Shown: piece after piece, positions 23,601-35,600 of the stretch | How the letters are laid out: each line of letters opens with the position of its first letter | Numbering within the stretch: position 1 is the stretch's first letter | NCBI GenBank assembly: GCA_937951685.1 | Contig: CALFBG010000182.1 | Coordinates: 1-64,000 of the forward strand | Direction of reading: 5' to 3' | Origin: an uncultured Saprospiraceae bacterium | Lineage (GTDB): Bacteria > Bacteroidota > Bacteroidia > Chitinophagales > Saprospiraceae | DNA: 64,000 bases | The notes under the pieces: model-generated | Database searches by the model: none | What the model saw: only the letters and a program-made list of their open reading frames with translations | Told to the model about the DNA's origin: nothing | Position numbers and translations under genes: made by a program

Positions 23601-26600
23601 TTACGATCCAACGACGGATTATCACGGCGCTTTACCGATTGGGAAACCAATTGCGAATACTCGATATTATGTCTTAGATGAACATCAACAAGTCTTGCCC
23701 ATTGGTGTCGTAGGAGAATTGTACATCGGTGGAAAAGGAATGACACGAGGCTATCTGAATCGTCCAGAATTGACAGCGGAGAAATTTATAGCCTCTCCTT
23801 TCAACGAAGGAGAAACCTTGTACCGCACGGGAGATTTAGTAAGATGGACAGCAACGGGAGAAATTGAATTTAAAGGCCGCCAGGATGATCAAGTAAAAGT
23901 AAGAGGATATCGAATTGAATTAGGAGAAATTGAAACGGCATTACTAGAAGCTCCGATGATTGATCAGGCGGTAGTGATGACGAAGAAGGATGCAATGGAT
24001 CAGAATATTTTGGTTGCTTTTGTTGTTCCTAAAGTAGCTACAGAAGTTGCTTATGAGAAAGAACAGGTACAGGCTTATTTGGCAAACGAATTGCCAGATT
24101 ATATGTTACCCTCTTTCTTGGTTGAATTAGCAGAATTTCCAGTAGCAGCCAGTGGTAAGGTAGATCGAAAAGCCTTACCGGTGATTGATGTCAGTGCCCA
24201 TTTAACCGATGCGTACCTTGCTCCAACTACCGATACGGAAGAGAAACTTGCAGAGATTTGGTCAGCACTTTTAAACCTAGAAAAGATCGGTGTGCATAAT
24301 GATTTCTTTGAATTGGGAGGTCATTCGCTCTTAGCGATCCGCTTGGTTTCTGCTATTCGTACAACTTTTGCAAAAGAAATTCCTATTCGTGAAATCTTTA
24401 ATGCACCAACTATTTATGGATTGGCGAAGTACTTGGAGGCTAACCAAGTAACGACTTTACTTCCAATGATTGAGGCAACTACTCGTCCTGCCAGAATTCC
24501 ACTCTCTTTTGCACAAGAACGACTTTGGTTTATTGATAAATTAGAAGGCAGTAAGCATTATCACCTAACTTATGTTCAACGCTTTGGGGCAGACTTAGCG
24601 GTGGATTTATTGGAAGCCGCTTTACAAACTTTAATTAATCGCCACGAAGTATTACGTACGGTTTACAAAGAAGAAAAAGGAATAACTTACCAAGAAATTC
24701 TCGACCTAAATCTGTGGAAGTTAGCGAAGACAAAGCTTAAATCAACCCGTAAGGAAGCACAGCTTAAAGCCCTTGCAGAAGCAGAAGTTAATCAAGCGTT
24801 TGATTTATCTCAAGATCATCCGATACGAGCTAAATTGATTCAGTATACGAAAGAAGAATATGTATTAGTACTCGTGATGCATCATATCGCTTCGGATGGT
24901 TGGTCAACACCGATTTTAGTTAAGGAATTAACAGAAATCTACCAAGCGAAACGGGATAATCGTACCCCTGAATTAACGGATCTGAGTATTCAATACGCAG
25001 ACTATGCCTTGTGGCAACGACAGTATTTAGAAGGTACGGTACTCGATCAACAATTAAAATATTGGTATAACCAGTTAGCAGGTATTGAAGTCTTGAATTT
25101 ACCTACTGATTTCACGCGACCGGCTATTCAAAGTACCAAAGGGCAAAGCTTAGTTGTTGATTTAGATAAAACGCTTTCAGAGGACTTGGAAGCTTTCGCT
25201 AAAAGTAATGGCTTGACGATGTTCATGCTTTTATTAACAGTATTTAAAGTCTTATTACATAAATATACCGGACAGGAAGATATTGCGGTAGGAAGTCCAA
25301 TCGCTAATCGTCGGCAAGCAGAAGTGGAATCTTTAATTGGATTTTTTGTCAACAGTTTGACTTTACGCAGCAATTTAAGTGGTGATCCAAGTTTCATAAC
25401 GCTATTAGAACAAGTCAAAACGACCACCTTAGAAGCTTATGAGCATCAAGATGCACCGTTCGAAAAAATTGTAGATGAAGTAGTTAAAGGGAGAGACTTA
25501 AGTCGTACGCCGCTATTTCAAGTAATGTTTGCTTACACGAATCATCGCGGTGATTTGAAAGCTGACTTCTCTCCGGTTCAGGAAGAAAATTCAATTCAGG
25601 ATACGGAAGTTACTCTTCTTCAAGAAGACGAAACGAACGGCATTTCAAAGTTTGACTTGAGCCTTGATGCAGCGGCTACCAACGATGGCTTGTGTCTGAT
25701 GTTAGAGTATTGTACCGACTTATTTTTACCAACTACGATTGAGTGGATGTTGGAACACTTCAAGCAACTACTAATTGCTATCGTCGAAGATCCGACGCAA
25801 AAGCTTAGTGAAGTGACAATGCTTTCTACACAGGAGGAAGCTTTATTGCTCGGTTTGGAGCCTACAAAAAATGGCGAATGGTTCAACGAAGGAGTCAAAA
25901 ATTTAGGGAATGATTTACCAATCAATTTACGCTTCGAAGCCATCGCCGCAGATCATCCAAAAGCGATTTCCGTTATTCACGGAACAGCACGTTGGACGTA
26001 CGAGCGAATGAATAATTATGCCAATCAACTGGCACACACGCTTATTGCTCAAGGTGTCACATCGGGAGATTTTGTCGGTGTGTACTTAGCGCGTAGTCCT
26101 GAGTTGGTTAGCAGTCTCTTAGCAATTTTAAAAATTGGAGCGGTTTACGTACCATTAGATACTCAAAATCCGACCGAACGGATTGAAAAAATGATGGAAA
26201 GTAGTGAGCTTAAACTAGTAATCAGTACGACTAGTTTACTGCAAAACTTAAGCGTAGTCAAAACCGAAAGGGTTTTATTTATAGATGAATATACCGCAGC
26301 ATTGGCGGAAAGTTTGACACAATGCGCTACCCTCGAAATCCAAGATGCGACGGCAACGGCTAAAGCTAGTAAAACCAATCCGGAGAATCAAAACGATTTG
26401 CGCAGTTGGGCTTACGTGTTATACACTTCTGGTTCTACGGGCTTACCCAAAGGAGCAATTACACGCCACGATGGCGCAATGAATCACATTTTAGCAGAAT
26501 ACGAAGCATTGTCTTTACAAGATGGATTTAAGTTTTTGCAGAGTGCTGGAATTGGATCAGATATTTCCATGTGGCAAATGTTAGGCCCCATTTTGAAAGC

Positions 26601-29600
26601 AGGTACCATCGTAATTATTGATAAATATGACTTACTAGATTATCAAACGGTATTTGACCTTATTCGTTTGGAACAAGTAGATATTGTAGAGTTTGTACCA
26701 TCTTATGTTTGGGGCTTATTGGATCATGCAAAAGCTTTACCGACCTTGCCGGAATTACCCGATTTGCAATGGATTATGTTGAGTGGGGAAGATGCGCCAG
26801 TAAAGATGGTCAACGACTGGAAAACGACTTATCCAGCGGTTCGCTTGTTGAACGGTTACGGTCCTTGTGAAGCGTCAGATGATATCTCACAATACGAAGT
26901 GACGACTTTACTAGATGATAAACTACAGCGTGTGCCAATTGGTCGCTCCATTGCAAATATGAATATTTTCGTGGTCGATCGTTTTGGTAAACTTTGCCCG
27001 ATCGGTATCCCCGGAGAGTTATGTGTTACTGGCGTTGGTGTCGGAGCAGGTTACTGGGGAATGCCTGATAAAACGGCAGAAAGTTTCGTAGCGAACCCAT
27101 TTGCTGGAACCTTAGGAGATACAATGTATCGAACGGGAGATTTAGCACGATGGTTACCAGATGGGAATCTTGAATTCTGGGGGAGAATAGATCGACAAGT
27201 CAAGATCAGAGGACATCGAGTAGAGTTGGGCGAAATAGAAAGTATCATTCGAGATACGGAGAAAGTGAAAGAAGCACATCTAATCGTTCATCGTGCTTCG
27301 GAGCAAGATGCACAATTGGTGGCATTCATAATTAGAGATAAATCGGTTGACCAACTGGCGGAAAATGGAGCCTTGTTGAATGGTGCTAGAAAAGCTTTTG
27401 AAGAAGAACAAGAGACGGCTTTAGAAGCCGCTTTAGTCTTCTCTTGTCAACAGCATTTGCCAGTACACATGCGCCCCGCATTTTACTGCTTTATCGAAGA
27501 GATGCCCGTCAACTTAAGTGATAAAATTGATGAAAAAGCACTGCTGCAAATTTTTGAATCAGAAGATCGAAAAGCAGCGGTAGCGAAAAAGGCTTTGGTT
27601 GCACCACGTAATGAAACAGAAGAACGTCTCGCAGCAATTTGGAAAGAAATTCTTCAATTGGAAACGTTTGGAGTATACGATGATTTCTTTGAATTAGGCG
27701 GGCACTCTTTATTAGCCACTCGGATGGTTGCTGCCATTCGGGCTGAATTTTTGAAAGAAGTAGCGATTAAGGATATCTTTATTTATCCTACGATTGCCAA
27801 CTTAGCAGCATTACTCACCAGACAAAATAGCGAGACCTTACTACCCGAAATTACGCCTCAAGAAAGACCACTCCAGATTCCTTTATCTTTTGCGCAAGAA
27901 CGCTTGTGGTTTATTGATAAATTTGGAGGAAGTACGCACTACCATATTCCTTATATACAGCGCTTGGATGAGCGCTTGGATCAAACTGCGCTGACTTACG
28001 CTTTCCAGACAATTGTAAATCGACACGAAGTATTGCGTACTATTTTTAAGGAAGAAGAAGGCGCGCCGTATCAGGTTATTTTACCAGAAAACGAATGGGC
28101 ATTGCGTTACGAAGAACTCGAAGTATTCGATCCGGCTTTAGAAGAAGAACTGGTTTTTAATGAAATTAATCAAGCATTTGATTTATCAAAAGATCATATG
28201 CTGAGAGGAAGATTATTGAAGTTGCCAACGCAAGAATATTTGTTAATTGTAGTTGTTCATCATATCGCTTCTGATGCTTTATCGGTACCTGTGTTTTTGA
28301 ACGAACTAAAAGAATTATACACGGCGAAAGTGGAAGCACGAGCACCACTTTTGGAGACACTAGCGATTCAGTATGCAGATTACGCCTTGTGGCAACGTAA
28401 CTATTTGGAAGGAGAAATTTTAGATCAAAAATTAGCGTATTGGGAAAAACAACTCAGAGGTGTTGAAGTCTTAGACTTACCACTTGACCTCAATCGCCCT
28501 AAAATTCAAAGTACAAACGGAAACCATCTTGCCCTTACTATCGAAGAGGATTTATTAGTAGATCTACGAGCATTAGCAGAAGAGCGAGGAGTTACGATGT
28601 TTATGCTATTAATTACGGTATACAAAGTTTTACTTTTCAGATATTCTAATCAAGAAGATGTTGCGGTAGGAACACCAATCGCCAATCGAATGCAGGGTGA
28701 AATCGAAAACCTCATTGGTTTCTTTGTAAATACTTTGACAATTAGAAGCAATTTAAGCAATAATCCTAGTTTTAACGAAGTACTTGCCCAAGTTAAGGCA
28801 ACAACTTTAGAAGCGTTGAATCATCAAGAAGTCCCTTTTGAAAAAATTGTAGATCGCTTGATTGGTCAAAGAGATATGAGTCGTAGTCCATTGTTTCAAA
28901 CCATGTTTTCGTTTGATAATGATCCAGATGGAGCAGATGATACTAAAACGGATATTTTTTCAAGTAATGTAAAAGAAACGCGGACAAAAGAAGAACAGGA
29001 AAACTACAGCTCCGGAAATGCTAAGTTTGATTTGAGTGTAGATGCTAGTGAAACAGCATCTAGTTTATCATTTGTTTTTGAATATTGTACGGATTTATTC
29101 TTTGATACTACGATTAAAAGAATGGCAGCACATTTCGAAAAATTACTTCGATCTGTCGTCGCAAATCCCACACAAGATATCTGCTCCCTTGCCATGTTAC
29201 TGGAAGAAGAAAGAGCATTGATTTTAGGAGCTCAACCAACCGAAGCGGGAGATTGGTTTAATCAAGGAGCGATCGATTTAGCTAATGATTTACCCATTAA
29301 TTTACGCTTTGAAGCCATTGCAGAAGCGCATAAAAATGAAGTCGCGGTGATTCATCACGAGGAGCAGTGGTCTTACCAAGAACTCAATGCATTAGCGAAC
29401 CAAATTGGCGCTTCTTTGCAAGAACTTGGCGTGCAGCCCGGTGAATTTGTCGGCGTTTACTTAGAACGAACACCAACGCTGATTAGTAGTTTGCTAGGGA
29501 TTCTAAAATGTGGTGCGGCTTATGTGCCTTTGGATACACAAAATCCAACGGAACGGATTGAAAAAATGATTACGAAAAGCGAGTTGAGCGTAGTCATTAG

Positions 29601-32600
29601 TACGACTGATTTGATGGATCAATTAGATACTGTAAATGCTAAAGGTATTTTATTTGTTGACAAATGTACCGCAGAATTATATCGTAGTTTTGAAGATCGA
29701 AACTTCCCGAAGTTTAAAGATTATCTATCACTTGCAACTAAGTCTACCAAAAACTTAGCGAATCAAAATACCTTGGATAGTTGGGCATATATGTTATACA
29801 CTTCGGGCTCTACCGGAGAACCTAAAGGAGCGATTACACGACACGATGGGGCGATGAACCACATCTTGGCAGAATACGAAGCACTTGAGTTAGCAGATGG
29901 ATTCCGGTTTTTACAAAGTGCTGGAATTGGTTCAGATATTTCTTTATGGCAAATTCTTGCCCCCGTTTTAAAAGCTGGCGCAGTTGTCATCATTGATAAA
30001 TTTGATCTTTTAAATTATAATTACCTATTCAACACTTTAGCCGCAAACAAAGTATCCATCGTTGAGTTTGTTCCTTCTTACATTTGGGGAATGGTTGATC
30101 ACGTCAAAACCTTAGGAACAACTCCGGACCTTGAACAGCTAAAGTGGATTATGATGGTTGGGGAAGAAGTACCGGTTAAGCTGGTAAACGAGTGGCGTAG
30201 TTATTTCCCACACGTTAGAGTTCTCAATGGATATGGACCTTGTGAAGCCTCTGATGATATCGCTCAGTTTGAAGTAACGGAAGCATTATCAGATCAATCT
30301 CCAAGAGTACCAATTGGTCGCTCTATTGCCAATATGAATATTTTCGTCTTAGATGCACACGGCGAACTTTGTCCAATTGGCATCCCCGGAGAATTGTGTG
30401 TCTCAGGGGTTGGTGTTGGCGCGGGATATTGGGGAATGCCAGAACGTACCGCACAGAGTTTTGTACCGAATCCTTTTGCCGGAACCTTAGGAGATACAAT
30501 GTATCGTACGGGAGATTTAGCGCGATGGTTACCGGATGGGAATCTTGAATTCTTAGGTCGAATTGATCGGCAAGTTAAAATTAGAGGGCATAGAGTAGAG
30601 CTGGGAGAAATAGAAAGCTTTATTCGTCAAGAAGATGCGATTAAGGATGCACACGTAATGGTACATAAGTTGCCGAGTAATCAAGCCTTACTCTTAGCGT
30701 TTTTAACAACAGAGGAGCAGGAACTGACGGTGTCAGAAACGGGGAATGTACTGATAGATCATCAACTTCGACACGAGTTAGAAAGCAAATTAGTTGGACT
30801 TTGTCAGCAAGGTTTACCGGCTTATATGCAACCAACGCATTTCTGCTTTATTGAAAAAATGCCACAAAACTTAAGTGATAAAGTAGATGAGAAACAATTG
30901 ATTGAAATCTTCTCTACGATGGATCAATCTGCTTTTGTAGAAAAGGAGAATTATGTTGCACCTAGAAATCAAGCAGAAGAAAAATTAGCTGAAATTTGGA
31001 GTAAAATTCTGCACGTAGAAAAAATAGGAGTACACGATAATTTCTTCGAAATTGGTGGTCATTCTTTATTAGCTACTAGAGTTGTCTCCGCCGTCCGGAA
31101 GGAATTTGCGAAAGAAATTGCTATTCCAGAGGTTTTCTTGAAACCAACCATTGCCACCCTAACGGAGTTGATCGTAAGCAATAGCGAAGGAGAAATTTTG
31201 TCGGTCGTAACTGCGGAGGAAAGACCGAGTCGAATTCCATTGTCCTTTTCACAAGAGCGATTATGGTTTATTGATAGATTAGAAGGAAGCGCTCATTACA
31301 ATATGCCTTTCATCAATCGAATCGAAAGCGAGCTAGACCCTGAAATTATAGCAGAGACCTTTAGAACCATCGTGAATCGACACGAAGTGCTTAGAACGGT
31401 CTTCTGGGAAGAAGAAGGTAAGGCCTATCAAAAAATATTGCCAAAAGGTTTATGGCAATTAGATTATGAAGAAGCAATCGGAATAGAAGCCGCTGCCTTG
31501 AAGGAATTGATTTCAGAAACTTCTGCTAAGGCATTCGACTTTACGACTGATCATATGTTGAGAGTGAAGTTAGTAAAAACTGCTCCGGCTAATTATACAA
31601 TGATTGTTGTTATTCATCATATCGCATCGGATGGATGGTCAGAACCCATTTTAATTGGAGAGTTCGCGCAGATTTATCGAGCGTTAAAAACGGGTAAATC
31701 AATCAGCTTGGCACCACTAGAAGTACAATACGCAGATTATGCCATCTGGCAGCGTAAGTATATGGAAGGAGGTGTGTTAGATCAAAAACTGCAATATTGG
31801 ACGGATAAGTTAGCTGGCTTAGAAACCTTAAATTTACCAATCGACTTTGCTCGACCAACGATACAAAGTACAAACGGTGCTACGGTTCATTTCGAATTAG
31901 AGGAGGCACTTTGTGAGCAACTTCGACAAACCGCTAAGCAGGAAGGTGTAACGATGTTTATGTTATTACTCGCGGGAGTGAAAGTTTTATTGCATAAATA
32001 TACGGGACAAAATGATATTACAATCGGTTCACCAATTGCTAATCGAACGCAGGCGCCAATCGAAGCATTAATTGGATTCTTTGTCAATACCTTGACGCTG
32101 AGAACAGCCTTGGAAGAAAATCCAAACTTTGATGCAGTTTTACAACAAGTTAAGCGAACAACTTTAGAAGCGTATCAACACCAAGATGTTCCGTTTGAAA
32201 AAATTGTAGATAAAGTTGCACCAGAACGAGATATGAGTCGTAATCCTTTGTTCCAAGTCATGTTCACTTATATTGAAGATGAAACGATGGAGACAAAAGA
32301 AAAAGCGACAGATCCGAATGATTTGGTGCTCATTGAAGAACCGGATACTTACGGTGTTACTAAGGTAGACTTGTCTTTCACTACGTTTAGAACCACAGCA
32401 GGAATTATCAACGTTGAACTTGGATATTGTACCGATTTGTTTCAGGCCGCAACGGTCGAGAAAATGATTGGACATTTGAAGTCGTTACTAACTTCGATTG
32501 TAGCTAAGCCTCAAGCGAAATTGGCAGACTTAACGATCCTAGGGGCAGCGGAGCAGAAAGTTATTTTGGAAGATTTCAACGATACTGCATTTGAATATCC

Positions 32601-35600
32601 ACGTACGGCAACTGCCGTGAGTATGATTGAAGAAGTTGCTGCCAGACTTGGAACGCATACCGCAGTAAGTCTTGGCGAAGCGAAGTTGAGCTATGCGGAA
32701 CTTGAAGAACAAGCTACTCAACTTGCACATTATTTAAGAAAGCAAGGTGTGGTGAAAGAAACTTTGGTCTGCTTGTGCATGGATCGTTCGTTAGATATGA
32801 TTGTGGGAGTTTTAGGAATTCTGAAAGCAGGGGGTGTATATTTACCAATCGCAGCAGACTATCCTCAAGATCGAATTGATTATATCTTATCGGATAGCCA
32901 ATCTAAATTTGTCATAACGGATGCAACAACGAGACATTTGTTTGCAGGTCACGATGATTTGTCTATTATTTCTTTCGATAAAGATCGTGCAAAAATTGCC
33001 AAATCTTCTAAGAAGAAATTATCGATCGGTTTACAGCCAGATAATTTAATGTATGTCATTTATACTTCTGGTTCTACTGGAAATCCTAAAGGGGTAATGG
33101 TAGAACACTCGAGTAATATCAACATGGCGTTAGATCAAATTAGAAGTTTCAATATTACGGAAAAAGATCGTTTTTCACAGTTCTCTTCCATCTCTTTTGA
33201 TGCTTCGGTATACGATATCTTTATTTCTCTTTACGCGGGAGCAACTTTAGTTTTAGTTGATCAAGCAACCATTAAACAAGGAACTAATTTCATCAATTAC
33301 CTACAAGAACAAGAGGTTTCTGTGACGACGATTCCACCAGTATACTTAAGTATTTTGGATACGGCAGATTTAGCTTTCCTACGCGTAATTATCACTGGTG
33401 GAGAATCCGCAAATGTTGCGCAAGCTAGTGAATGTGCTTTGGCAAGTGATTATTATAATGCTTACGGACCAACGGAATGTGCCGTCTCTGTTTCTCAATA
33501 TAAAGTACAACCAGACGATCAGCACAAAAGTCATATTCCCATCGGTAAACCGATTGCGAATACGCAAATGTATATTTTAGATAAAAATTTACAAGCAGTT
33601 CCAATTAATGTAGAAGGAGAAATTTGCGTCAGTGGTGTAGGACTAGCACGAGGATATCTGAATCGACCCGATTTGACGGCGGAGAAGTTCGTCGATCATC
33701 CTTACGTGGAAGGTGCTAAACTATATCGCACTGGAGATCATGGAAAGTTTATGCCAGATGGAAATGTGGTATTCTTGGGTAGAAAAGATGATCAAGTTAA
33801 GATTAGAGGTCATCGAATTGAACTCGGTGAGATTGAAACGGTATTACACCAAGTACCATCTGTTACTAAGTGTATTGTATTGGCTCAAAAAGATCAAGTA
33901 GGGAGTAACCGACTATTGGCGTATTACGTCGGAGAGAATGTAGATGAAGGTGCGGTTCGAGCTTATTTACAAGCACGGCTACCTGCATATATGGTTCCGA
34001 GTATTATCATGGCTTTAGACGTTTTTCCTCGAACACCTAACGGTAAGATTGATAAGAAAGCTTTACCAAAGCCAACGGAAGCCAGCATAGCGAGTGTAAA
34101 CTATTTAGCGCCACGTACGGCAATAGAGTCAGACATTGCTACGGTTTGGTCACAACTACTCAACATTGAGCAAGTTGGTGTATACGATAGTTTCTTTGAA
34201 TTAGGAGGAGATTCTATTAGCAGCATTCAAGTAGTCAGTCGACTTAAAAAGTTAGGCTATCATATTCAACCACGGGATTTATTCCAATACCAGACGGTGG
34301 CAAGTTTAGCAGAATTTATTATCAATAACGCGGAAGGGATTAAGACGGTTGCAGAGCAAGGTTTATTGACGGGGACGGCTCCTTTGATTCCAACGCAACA
34401 ATGGTTTTTCGAAATCGGATATGATCAGTATTCTCATTTCAATCAAGAAAATATTTTCGAACTCGATCGTACGATTAATGCTAAACATTTGGCTCAGGCA
34501 GTTGAAATATTGCTAGAACAACATGACGCCTTGAGGTTTAAATATACTAAACCAACAACAAAGGAAGGGCAATGGGGACAAAGTTACGGTACGCAAGTAG
34601 GAGTGTTGGATATTGTGGATTTGACGAAAGTGAAAGCAACGGAAATAAGTGCAAAAATCACGGAAACTTGTCAACGGTATCAAGAATCTTTAGACATCGA
34701 AAAAGGAGAACTCATCAAAGTTGTCTTGATGAAAACACCTGATACTATAACGCACGATCGGTTGTTCTTCGTGATTCATCACTTAGCAATTGACGAAGTT
34801 TCGTGGAGAATTATTTCTGATCAGTTTATAGATATAGTAGAAGCGATCAATACCGGTAAAAAACCAGAATTACCTGCTAAAACTAGCTCTTACCGAGAAT
34901 GGGGACAAGCTTTGATCAATCATGCAGTATCTAAGCAGGTCACTAATGAACTACCATATTGGCAAGCGATTGGAGAAGGCTATCAAACCTTACCCTTAGC
35001 AGCAGTAACGGCTGGCGAAAAAGTGGAAGCAAAAGTTCACTTTGTAGAATTAGCGGCTAGTTTGACCCAAAAATTATTACAAGAAGTTAATGCAGTATAC
35101 AATACGGATATCAACGATTTCTTACTCGGAGCTTTAGCTAAAACAATTAGTACTTGGTCTAAGAATGATAAAGTATTGATTGGTAGAGAAGGGCACGGAC
35201 GAGAAGATATTTCGTCAGAGATTGACCTTACTAGCACCGTAGGATGGTTTACCAATTTATATCCAGTAGCGCTACAAGTGACACCAGACCTTGAAAAAGG
35301 AGATTTAATTAAGTCAGTTAAAGAACAACTAAGAAATATTCCTAATAAAGGAATGGGTTTTGGATTACTTCGCTACTTGCATCCTTCGGTAACCGTAAGA
35401 GAAAGTCTAGCGGAGACGCAGTGGGATATTATTTTTAACTACTTAGGTCAGCAAGGGGAGGGCGTAACGGAAGAACAACAAGGTTGGTTATTCGGCGCAG
35501 CAGAATCCATCGGTACCAACGTAGGAGCAGGTTTCCCAAGATACAAGCTAGAAATCAATACTTCTATCAGTGGAGGAAAATTAGGAATGTTCTGGGGATA

